The notes under the pieces are model-generated. The model did no database searches. It saw only the letters and a program-made list of their open reading frames with translations, and had not been told where the DNA came from. A stretch of 6,189 bases of DNA, taken from the NCBI GenBank assembly GCA_947475795.1, contig CANJOX010000197.1, positions 1 through 6,189 on the forward strand, in the 5' to 3' direction. The position numbers and the translations under genes were made by a program. This document shows, piece by piece, positions 1-6,189 of the stretch (its first letter is position 1; every line of letters starts with the position of its first letter). The stretch is from Gemmatimonadota bacterium. GTDB taxonomy: Bacteria; Gemmatimonadota; Gemmatimonadetes; Gemmatimonadales; Gemmatimonadaceae.

Positions 1-136
<136 letters not shown>

Positions 137-158
137 TTCCGGAACACCAGGTATGATC

Positions 159-192
159 AAGGCCCCTGCGACATGCGTGTCGCAGGGGCCTT
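159..192. terminator. Bidirectional intrinsic terminator between rpsG and the convergent operon
   Basis: The arms at 159-173 (AAGGCCCCTGCGACA) and 178-192 (TGTCGCAGGGGCCTT) are perfectly complementary over 15 bp around a 4-base loop, TGCG. The repeat lies 22 bases after the rpsG stop and 56 bases beyond the stop of the minus-strand gene ending at 249, so it sits where convergent transcription units meet. No long T run follows on either strand: each side has only the two terminal T of the arm and scattered T after it. Termination in both directions is inferred from stem strength and position. A REP-like or other repeat role cannot be excluded from one copy. Confidence 0.8.
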
Positions 193-248
193 CATCGTTG
201 CCCGCAGTCTGTCGCCCGCGGTCCATTGCCCACGGTCCGCCGAACGCG

Positions 249-1298
249 CTACCGGGTGCTCTGCCCGTCTTCGGAGGCCATGACCGCACCGTAGACCACG
301 GCCCCGGGGAGCAGGCGGATCGTCGGGGCGCTGACCGTGGTGCGTACTGACGCGGACCCAACGACTGCGGCTTCGATGGCGACGGCAAATTCTGAGATGA
401 CCGGACCGCCCACGCGGGCGCCGTTCCGGATCATCACGCGTGAGCGGGCGGAGCACGATCCCGTGACGATGGCGCCCGCCTGGACTTCCAGTGCGCCATG
501 CGCCTTGATCGAGCCCGTCACGCGCGCGCCGGATTCCACGATCACGTCGCCCGTCGCGATGGCCGACCCGACCAAGGCGCAGCCAGCGGGGATCGTCAGG
601 TCTCCGTACACCCGCCAGTAGTTCGGCCCCATCGAATCCGCATTGCCGGGTTCGAAGCGCTCGTACACGCCGGTCGTGGCAGGAGGCACATCCGCCGCAC
701 CGGCACCGACGACGCGGATGATTCCTGCCTCCATCCGTTGGAACGTGACGTCTGGGGACAGTGTGATCTGGCGATCGGAGGTGGCCCGCCCGATCAGTGC
801 CGATCCCTCCCCCACCTCAAGGATGCCGCGCGCGTGCACCCATCGCAGCACCGTGGACCGTGGACCAAGCGTCACGTCGCGCTGCCCGAGCAGCGCCCGG
901 TAGGAAACCGACGCGCTGCCGTTGAGCGTGAGGCGCGCCAAGCACTCGCTGGACAGCTCGGCCCCCTCGGGGAGCGGGGAGCTGTCCATGAGGACCACGA
1001 CGTCGCGGATCGGCTTCCGGTCGCCGCGAATCGGGCTTGCCTGCGAATGGGTGCGCACGACGGATCCGTCGGCGAGCCGGGGCGGGACCATCGTCCCCAG
1101 CAGTCCTTCTTCCATGGCTCGTTTGGCGAAGGATTCGGCGAAGAAGGTGAGCTGTCCCGCGTCGTTGCCGACGGCATTCAGCGGGGCGGCGTCGCGTGGG
1201 CGCAGCAATTCGCCGAAGGCGGGGATGAGCGGTAGCGCCATCCAGGCCAGCATCGCCACCAGTAACAGGCCGAAGGCCACTTCCGGTGGCAGCGTCAT
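249..1298 (-). CDS. Membrane-anchored bactofilin-like (polymer-forming) beta-helix protein
   Basis: The 349-residue product has one N-terminal hydrophobic segment at about residues 7-32 (AFGLLLVAMLAWMALPLIPAF). A linker with a short amphipathic stretch follows (about 48-68). The rest is made of short, Gly-rich, alternating hydrophobic turns typical of right-handed beta-helices. The clearest block is about residues 230-342, with repeats such as GDLTIPAG, GDVIVESGARVTGSIKA, GALEVQAGAIVTGS and VMIRNGARVGGPV at roughly 17-18 residue spacing, as in bactofilins. A weaker, similar block covers about 100-195. Bactofilins (DUF583) form nucleotide-independent filaments that position cell-envelope enzymes. 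Many are about 150-200 residues with one helix domain, so this protein is long and its second block is unusual. The start overlaps the upstream glycosyltransferase stop by ATGA, with GGAG-type Shine-Dalgarno 7 bases before the ATG. It is the last gene of the operon. If the N-terminal segment is a signal anchor, the helix may be periplasmic rather than cytoskeletal. The family call is moderately sure; the role is inferred. Confidence 0.72.
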   Translation of the reverse strand: MTLPPEVAFGLLLVAMLAWMALPLIPAFGELLRPRDAAPLNAVGNDAGQLTFFAESFAKRAMEEGLLGTMVPPRLADGSVVRTHSQASPIRGDRKPIRDVVVLMDSSPLPEGAELSSECLARLTLNGSASVSYRALLGQRDVTLGPRSTVLRWVHARGILEVGEGSALIGRATSDRQITLSPDVTFQRMEAGIIRVVGAGAADVPPATTGVYERFEPGNADSMGPNYWRVYGDLTIPAGCALVGSAIATGDVIVESGARVTGSIKAHGALEVQAGAIVTGSCSARSRVMIRNGARVGGPVISEFAVAIEAAVVGSASVRTTVSAPTIRLLPGAVVYGAVMASEDGQSTR

Positions 1299-2596
1299 GC
1301 GGACGCTCCCGGAGCGGATCCCGTGCCATTGCCGCCGTTGCTACGCACCGCGCGGTGCCGTTCGGTTTTCTGCCACTGCATGGGCTGCCCGCGCAGCCAG
1401 GAGGCACGGGAGAGTGCCGCGCGACCCACGGCGAAGGTACTCACGAGGAACCCGAGAAAGAGAAACGGCAACATCCGAATGCGCTCGCGCGACCCGTCAA
1501 GACGACTGGCGGCGGCGACCTGAAAGAAGGCAGCGAAGTTGCCGACGGTATTGAACGACGCAATCGCCAGGACTGTGACGCGTCCCCATGCCGGCGGATA
1601 GCCGACATAGAAGAGGGTGATCGTGCACATCCACCCGATCATCAGCACGATCGGCACCATGAACACCCCCAGCATCAGCACGCCGTCGACGATTTGCACC
1701 GTGGGCAACGCCCGGCGATTGCGGATGAGCTGGAAGACATACCGGCGCAATGCCTGATTGTGTCCCTTCGCCCACCGCTTGATCTGGCGGATCCGCGACT
1801 CCCATGTCTCCGGCACTTCTTCGTAGCACTCTGAGCGGTTCTGGTACACGACATCCCAGCCGTTCATGACGAGGCGCACGGTCAGGTCCGTGTCCTCCGC
1901 GAGCGAGTCGGTCCGCCATCCGCCGACGTGTTCCAGCGCGGCGCGTCGTACACCGCCGACGGTGCCGCCGTACTGCGGCACGAGGCGCAGATTCATGCGC
2001 GCCTGCTGATCGACCTGATACCCACCGGCCCGCTCGAGGTCGAGCATGCGGGTGAGCAGCGACAGTCCGACATTCAGCGGGACAACCCGGCCCATCACCG
2101 CACCAACTTCGGGATCGAAGAACGGCGAGACCAACTGCTTGAGCAGCCGCTGCCCGGGGATATAGTCGGCATCAAAGACCAGGTGGATCTCGCCCTGATG
2201 CTTCGCCATCGCCTCTTCGAGCGCCGCTGCCTTGCCGGGAGTGCCGCCGTCACGCAGGAAGGGGACGATCAGATCGGGGTAGTTCGCCGCATACTCGAGG
2301 AGAATGGCGCGCGTGTCGTCTTCCGAGCGGTCATCGATGGGAACGATGCGCAGCCGATCGAGCGGGTAGTCGCAGGTGAGCAGCGCGTCCATGGAATCGC
2401 GCACGACGCGGGACTCATTGTGCGCGGGCACGAAGACGATCAGCGACGGCCAGTCGGCCTGCATGATGTCGACGAAGGGCTGCCGATGCCGACCGAAGAG
2501 CCGGTTGAGGGTGAAGAAATAGTGCCGCAGCGTGTAGATCGCGAGCACGATGATGCAGAACCAGAGACCGATATTGGCGAGCGAGACGAGGGTCAT
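1295..2596 (-). CDS. Membrane-embedded family 2 glycosyltransferase, processive (PgaC/BcsA-like) type
   Basis: The 433-residue protein has the layout of inner-membrane GT2 synthases: an N-terminal membrane helix (about 5-28), a cytoplasmic GT-A domain (about 50-285), then about three C-terminal helices (about 302-332, 338-362, 375-396). The GT2 motifs are all visible: PAHNES at 57-62, the UDP-binding IDDRSEDDT at 87-95, the metal-binding DAD at 142-144, GGTVGG at 210-215, the catalytic-base motif AEDTDL at 233-238 (D235), and RQIKRW at 270-275, the Q(Q/R)xRW equivalent that binds the acceptor chain in cellulose, chitin, hyaluronan and poly-GlcNAc synthases. A GQPMQWQKTER segment after the last helix also fits this family. 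There is no PilZ domain, so direct c-di-GMP control as in cellulose synthase is not indicated. The gene starts in an ATGA overlap with the upstream membrane-protein gene and ends in another with the bactofilin-like gene. Family is sure; sugar and polymer are unknown, with GlcNAc or ManNAc suggested only by the nearby wecB. Confidence 0.9.
   Translation of the reverse strand: MTLVSLANIGLWFCIIVLAIYTLRHYFFTLNRLFGRHRQPFVDIMQADWPSLIVFVPAHNESRVVRDSMDALLTCDYPLDRLRIVPIDDRSEDDTRAILLEYAANYPDLIVPFLRDGGTPGKAAALEEAMAKHQGEIHLVFDADYIPGQRLLKQLVSPFFDPEVGAVMGRVVPLNVGLSLLTRMLDLERAGGYQVDQQARMNLRLVPQYGGTVGGVRRAALEHVGGWRTDSLAEDTDLTVRLVMNGWDVVYQNRSECYEEVPETWESRIRQIKRWAKGHNQALRRYVFQLIRNRRALPTVQIVDGVLMLGVFMVPIVLMIGWMCTITLFYVGYPPAWGRVTVLAIASFNTVGNFAAFFQVAAASRLDGSRERIRMLPFLFLGFLVSTFAVGRAALSRASWLRGQPMQWQKTERHRAVRSNGGNGTGSAPGASA
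1306..1310 (-). promoter_or_regulatory. Shine-Dalgarno for the bactofilin-like gene
   Basis: On the minus strand GGGAG lies 7 bases before the ATG at 1298-1296. It falls inside the end of the glycosyltransferase gene, so the bactofilin-like gene can be started both by re-initiation at the ATGA overlap and by direct ribosome binding. This supports the chosen start. Confidence 0.6.
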
Positions 2597-3546
2597 GCGT
2601 TGCCCCCGTCACGGTCGTTGGAAGGTCCCGAGGGAACCGCGGGGCTGCCGAATGACGGGGTAATGGCACGCACGGAAGCGGGTGTCGGGCGGGCACGATT
2701 CAGCGTACGCGCCGCCGAGGCGGGCGGACGCCGATCGGCGGAGTCGAGCGGGCCGTCGGAACGCCAGCTCATGCCCCATCCGTACAACGCCACGTAGACG
2801 AACACGTCGAGCAGCACGCCGAAGACGAGAAAAAGTATCGGCAACGCGAGCAGGGACAGCCGGTGGAGCAGCCACGCATGCACCGTGGCCTGCAATGGGA
2901 GCAGCACGGCCAGATGGCCGAGCAGCATCAGCGCCATCGCGGCCTTCTGCCAGAGCTGAAAATCGAAGATGTAGAAGGTGAACGCGACCAGAAACGGCGC
3001 GAGCAGCAGGATCACCACGCCGCACACGAGCAACCCGTTGATGTAGTCCGGCAGGTTGTAGGAAAACGGCGGCGTGGCGAAGGTGAACCACAGCTGCGCG
3101 GTCAGCTGCAGGACGGCGAGCGCGCGGGCCAGATAAGCGAACGGCGTAAGACGTCCGCGCAGCACCGCGCCGGCGAGCGCGAGCAGCAGCATGACAAGCC
3201 ATCCCCCTTGCAGCTGTCCCGCCGTTGGCCATCCCGCGGACGCCGTGAAGAACGGCACGGCGGTGGCCGCGATCTCCAGGTCGATGACGCGGGCGGCCAC
3301 ACCGCCGGTGAGCCCGAGCGGCGGTTGCACCCACTCGAAGAAGGCACGCCACCGCTCCATGAGCGGGTCCAGGAACAGGAGCATGACGGCGGCAAAGATC
3401 GCGGGCAGCACGATCAGGTCGATCACGAGCGTCCAGGACACCTCGAGGCCGATCATGGCGCGGTGCGGGGCGATCTTGCCGCCCCGGAATCCGCGATTGC
3501 TCAGCGACTCAGTGCGGCGGGACAGCTTCCCAGTGATGCGTGACAC
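2593..3546 (-). CDS. Polytopic membrane protein of unknown function, coupled to the glycosyltransferase
   Basis: I do not recognise a named family. The 317-residue product begins with a basic stretch of about 30 residues, followed by about six hydrophobic segments at about 38-60, 114-130, 133-155, 168-196, 201-222 and 228-256. A polar Pro/Ser/Arg-rich, probably disordered tail covers about 262-317. No catalytic motif, signal peptidase site or known domain signature was seen. The start is GTG at 3546-3544, supported by GGAG 10 bases upstream. An internal ATG at codon 31 (3456-3454), just before the first membrane segment, lacks a clear ribosome binding site but remains possible. The gene ends in ATGA shared with the glycosyltransferase start, a coupling typical of subunits made together, so a role as partner, export component or stabiliser of that synthase is the natural inference. 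The 73-base gap to wecB is GC-rich and contains competing short inverted repeats (3580-3591 and 3587-3604). Confidence 0.75.
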   Translation of the reverse strand: MSRITGKLSRRTESLSNRGFRGGKIAPHRAMIGLEVSWTLVIDLIVLPAIFAAVMLLFLDPLMERWRAFFEWVQPPLGLTGGVAARVIDLEIAATAVPFFTASAGWPTAGQLQGGWLVMLLLALAGAVLRGRLTPFAYLARALAVLQLTAQLWFTFATPPFSYNLPDYINGLLVCGVVILLLAPFLVAFTFYIFDFQLWQKAAMALMLLGHLAVLLPLQATVHAWLLHRLSLLALPILFLVFGVLLDVFVYVALYGWGMSWRSDGPLDSADRRPPASAARTLNRARPTPASVRAITPSFGSPAVPSGPSNDRDGGNA

Positions 3547-3556
3547 TTAGTGGATT

Positions 3557-3560
3557 CTCC
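3557..3560 (-). promoter_or_regulatory. Shine-Dalgarno deciding the GTG start at 3546
   Basis: GGAG on the minus strand lies 10 bases before GTG at 3546-3544. The alternative ATG 90 bases further in has no comparable motif, which is why the GTG start was preferred. The spacing is slightly long, so this remains a moderate call. Confidence 0.45.
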
Positions 3561-3619
3561 GCGGCGCGAGCGTGAGCGCGGCGGCTCCGCCCCCACTGAG
3601 GCGGCGTCCAACGAGCGGC

Positions 3620-4828
3620 TCATCCGGCACGGGACAGTCGCTCCAGTGTGGCGTTCACCTCTTGGTGATCAAGGCGCCGCGGACCGCTGCGCTCCCGCGG
3701 ATGGCGCAGCAGGGTGTCGATCACCTCAGCGATCCGGAAGCCGGCACGGCCGTCTCCGAACGGATTGACGCCCGAGGTCCGTGACAGATAAGCCTCCGGA
3801 TCGGTGAGCAGCGCCGAGGCGCGCGAGAGAATACGCGCGGCATCCGTGCCCACGAGTTCACCGAAGCCCGACCGTAGCACCTCGGGGCGCTCCGTGGTGT
3901 CCCGCAGCACGAAGATCGGCTTGCGGAACGACGGCACCTCTTCCTGAATGCCGCCGGAATCCGACAGCACGAAGAAGCATCGCCGGATGATCTCGAGCAG
4001 CTCGGGGTAGGGAAGCGGATCGAGCAGGTGGATACGCGGCACGTCGCCGAGGCGCCGGAACACGACGTCGCGCACCCTCGGATTGAGATGCACGGGAAAC
4101 GCAATCACGACGTCATCGTGCAACCGGACAATCGACTCCAGGGCATCGCAGATCGCATCGAGATGCTCGCCGAGCGACTCTCGCCGGTGGACGGTGGTGA
4201 GCAGGACACGGTGCGTGTCCCAGGGCAGATCATTCAGCGAGGCGGTCTCGAAGGTGGCGCGGGGGGGCACCATCTGGAGCGCATCGACCACGGTGTTTCC
4301 GGTGACGAAGATGTCGCCCTCCGGGATGCCTTCGGAGATCAGGTTGTTGCGGGCTTCGGTGGTGGGCGCGAAGTGGACGTTGGCGGTGCAGGTCGCGATG
4401 CGGCGGTTGACCTCCTCCGGAAACGGGCTGGAGAGATCGAACGACCGGAGGCCGGCTTCGATATGGCCAATCGGCACACCTTGATAGAAGCCGGCGAGAC
4501 ACGCGGCGGTGACCGTCGAGGTGTCGCCCTGCACCAACAGGAAGTCCGGCTTGACCTCGAGAAAACAGTCGGTGAGGGCCGCGAGCGCCCGCGACGTGAA
4601 GACCCCCAGATTCTGGCCGTTCTGCATGAGCCCCAGGTCGATGTCCGGCACAATGCCGAACACGTCGAGTGCCTGCTTGAGCATCTCCCGGTGCTGCGTT
4701 GTCGCGATGACCAGCGGCTCGAGGTGGGGATGCTCACGAATGGCTTGCACGACGGGCGCCATCTTGATGGCCTCCGGGCGGGTGCCGATGACAATCGAGA
4801 CGCGATGCGTAACCTGAGGAGCGGTCAT
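3620..4828 (-). CDS. wecB: UDP-N-acetylglucosamine 2-epimerase (non-hydrolysing)
   Basis: WecB interconverts UDP-GlcNAc and UDP-ManNAc in the cytoplasm, feeding surface polysaccharides and wall polymers. The whole family fold is present in 402 residues: GTRPEAIKMAPV at 15-26 (R17 and K22 match E. coli R10 and K15), QHREML at 45-50, VQGDTST at 99-105 (D102), GHIEAGLRS at 121-129 (E124), PEEVNRR at 137-143 (E138), TGNTVVDAL at 176-184, TVHRRES at 212-218 (H214), PVHLNP at 245-250, DSGGIQEE at 290-297 and RDTTERPE close behind. The residues aligned with E. coli catalytic D95, E117, E131 and H213 are all kept, so an active enzyme is expected. The protein is about 25 residues longer than the 376-residue E. 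coli enzyme, mostly as a polar Arg-rich C-terminal tail. The ATG start has no good Shine-Dalgarno, but nothing better is in frame before the GTRPEA motif. It is the first gene of the minus operon. No UDP-ManNAc dehydrogenase (wecC) is nearby, which hints that UDP-ManNAc itself, not the uronate, is used. Confidence 0.96.
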   Translation of the reverse strand: MTAPQVTHRVSIVIGTRPEAIKMAPVVQAIREHPHLEPLVIATTQHREMLKQALDVFGIVPDIDLGLMQNGQNLGVFTSRALAALTDCFLEVKPDFLLVQGDTSTVTAACLAGFYQGVPIGHIEAGLRSFDLSSPFPEEVNRRIATCTANVHFAPTTEARNNLISEGIPEGDIFVTGNTVVDALQMVPPRATFETASLNDLPWDTHRVLLTTVHRRESLGEHLDAICDALESIVRLHDDVVIAFPVHLNPRVRDVVFRRLGDVPRIHLLDPLPYPELLEIIRRCFFVLSDSGGIQEEVPSFRKPIFVLRDTTERPEVLRSGFGELVGTDAARILSRASALLTDPEAYLSRTSGVNPFGDGRAGFRIAEVIDTLLRHPRERSGPRRLDHQEVNATLERLSRAG

Positions 4829-4908
4829 CAGCGGGTGGGTGCCGGAAGCTGGGGTGTCCTGATCGTGCCGTTGCCGGACGCGACCTTCAAACGCGACGCT
4901 GCACTGCT

Positions 4909-4914
4909 ATTATA
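4909..4914 (-). promoter_or_regulatory. Candidate -10 box of the wecB operon promoter
   Basis: Reading the minus strand, a perfect TATAAT consensus occurs 80 bases before the wecB ATG, in sequence that is otherwise GC-rich. It would place transcription start near 4902 and give a leader of about 70-75 bases. No convincing -35 element is present 16-18 bases further upstream (the 17-bp position reads AGCGCC), and there is no extended -10 TG. The call therefore rests on one hexamer plus position. Confidence 0.45.
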
Positions 4915-4981
4915 GTCGCCCGTGCCCATATGGCGCTCCTGTCCGCCGACCGGCCGCGGTCAGGTCGTGGGGCAAGGCTTC

Positions 4982-4996
4982 GCCCACGTCGTGGGC
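4982..4996. repeat. Short inverted repeat with a competing upstream arm
   Basis: GCCCAC (4982-4987) and GTGGGC (4991-4996) can pair around a 3-base loop. A further GTGGG at 4967-4971 can pair with the same CCCAC arm instead, so two mutually exclusive hairpins are possible if this is transcribed. The stems are short and GC-rich DNA gives such pairs by chance. Confidence 0.4.
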
Positions 4997-5014
4997 CGCG
5001 GGCACGGCTCCGGG

Positions 5015-5043
5015 TTGACTTCCCCGCCGGACTCGCCCATGTT
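5015..5043 (+). promoter_or_regulatory. Weak candidate fusA promoter
   Basis: TTGACT at 5015-5020 matches the -35 consensus at five of six bases. Seventeen bases later is CATGTT, a poor -10 with three of six matches. A second TTGACG at 5265-5270 is followed 17 bases on by the even poorer AGTTCT. Isolation from rpsG by a terminator and a convergent operon means that a fusA promoter must lie somewhere in this intergenic region, but neither pair is convincing. Confidence 0.18.
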
Positions 5044-5137
5044 GCCTATCTACCACCGGACGCGCCGTGTTGGCTCGGGCGGTGAGAGAGCACGACGCAC
5101 CACTGTCCCGGCGATCTGCGGCCGGGCGCCCTATGGG

Positions 5138-5153
5138 CCACCTTCCGAGGTGG
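5138..5153. repeat. Perfect 6-bp hairpin in the fusA upstream region
   Basis: CCACCT (5138-5143) and AGGTGG (5148-5153) form a perfect 6-bp stem closed by a 4-base loop, TCCG. It is followed by GGGGCG rather than T, so it is not an intrinsic terminator. It could be part of a leader structure. Confidence 0.4.
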
Positions 5154-5184
5154 GGGCGTATCGCCACGAGGGTTCCCCTCCAGT

Positions 5185-5228
5185 CGATCACGCACGCTGT
5201 ACCGGCTTCGCCGCTCGATCTGTGATCG
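5185..5228. repeat. Nested stem-loop in the fusA upstream region
   Basis: CGATCAC (5185-5191) pairs perfectly with GTGATCG (5222-5228). Inside lies a second hairpin, CGGC (5203-5206) with GCCG (5210-5213) around TTC. The two levels together suggest a folded RNA element if the region is transcribed toward fusA. No known riboswitch or ribosomal-protein leader was recognised, and chance pairing is possible. Confidence 0.35.
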
Positions 5229-5464
5229 TGTCGCGCGAGGCTCCCGACAAGCAACGCAGCCAATTTGACGTCGGTCACGGAGTCCGCAGTTCTCTGTGTC
5301 CGGCGCGCCTGGGTCCCCATTCGCGCACCAGCGGCGAGTGCACCCGGCGGCAGCGGATGGATACCGGTCTCGCGCAAAGGCGAGGCGACAGGTCCAGCCG
5401 TTTTTTTGCTGGTCCACTTCTCGTCAAACATTGGCTCCGCGCAAGCGGGACGCCGCCGACAACT

Positions 5465-6189
<725 letters not shown>

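Larger units (their letters stand above)
4829..5464. other. Divergent intergenic region between wecB and fusA
   Basis: These 636 bases separate divergent wecB and fusA and hold no gene that I can support. From left to right they contain the minus-strand TATAAT box (4909-4914), a cluster of GTGGG/CCCAC repeats (4967-4996), weak plus-strand TTGACT and TTGACG hexamers (5015 and 5265), two further inverted repeats (5138-5153 and 5185-5228) and a run of seven T at 5401-5407. The fusA reading frame is open from 4916 onward, but the translation of 4916-5464 looks like random GC-rich sequence, with no hydrophobic core pattern or motif. The region presumably carries the fusA promoter and a long leader. 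Confidence 0.6.

Noticed and set aside
498..1235. Plus-strand open frame of 245 codons opposite the bactofilin-like gene
   Set aside because: Arg/Gly/His-rich shadow without motifs; the minus-strand frame has a clear membrane segment, repeats, an SD and operon coupling.
1928..2797. Plus-strand open frame of 289 codons
   Set aside because: It is antisense to the motif-rich part of the GT2 gene and the membrane-protein tail; composition is charged and repetitive with no recognisable fold.
2609..3352. Second minus-strand frame of 247 codons overlapping the membrane-protein gene
   Set aside because: Arg/Ala-rich translation typical of a shifted GC-rich frame; the overlapping frame has coherent membrane helices and ATGA coupling.
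4028..4915. Plus-strand open frame of 295 codons
   Set aside because: It lies antisense to wecB, whose catalytic motifs are fully conserved on the minus strand; the plus-strand product looks like an anti-frame shadow.
5391..5413. CCAGC / GCTGG pair flanking the T7 run before fusA as a terminator or attenuator
   Set aside because: Only 5 bp with the T run inside the loop rather than after the stem, so it lacks terminator architecture.
137..5464. The inter-operon block as a recent mobile element or genomic island
   Set aside because: No integrase, transposase, terminal repeats or target duplication are visible, and composition resembles the flanking translation genes; an old rearrangement fits as well.

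Overview
The window is GC-rich bacterial chromosomal DNA. On the plus strand it begins with the last 44 codons of ribosomal protein S7 (rpsG, stop at 134-136) and ends with the first 241 codons of elongation factor G (fusA, ATG at 5465). In most bacteria these are neighbours in the str operon (rpsL-rpsG-fusA-tuf). Here about 5.3 kb lies between them, almost all of it a four-gene minus-strand operon with no evident link to translation. GC content, codon use and the style of the two translation proteins would fit a phylum such as Gemmatimonadota. That placement is an impression from memory, not a demonstrated assignment.

Layout in window order: rpsG 3' end (1-136); a perfect 15-bp inverted repeat that can end transcription from both sides (159-192); a membrane-anchored bactofilin-like beta-helix protein (249-1298, minus); a processive-type family 2 glycosyltransferase (1295-2596, minus); a polytopic membrane protein of unknown family (2593-3546, minus); UDP-N-acetylglucosamine 2-epimerase, wecB (3620-4828, minus); a 636-bp divergent intergenic region with a TATAAT box for the minus operon and several inverted repeats ahead of fusA (4829-5464); and fusA, running off the right end.

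The minus-strand genes are transcribed wecB, then the membrane protein, then the glycosyltransferase, then the bactofilin-like gene. The last three are joined by two ATGA start/stop overlaps, which suggests translational coupling and fixed stoichiometry. The simplest reading is a compact polysaccharide module. WecB would supply UDP-ManNAc from UDP-GlcNAc, the membrane glycosyltransferase would polymerise or transfer an amino sugar at the inner membrane, the polytopic protein would be its membrane partner, and the bactofilin-like protein would be a scaffold or periplasmic beta-helix partner. The individual family calls for WecB and the glycosyltransferase are strong. The joint function is inference.

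Because the operon converges on rpsG and diverges from fusA, fusA probably has its own promoter and a long, possibly structured leader. No tRNA, rRNA, CRISPR array, transposase or insertion-sequence end was seen.
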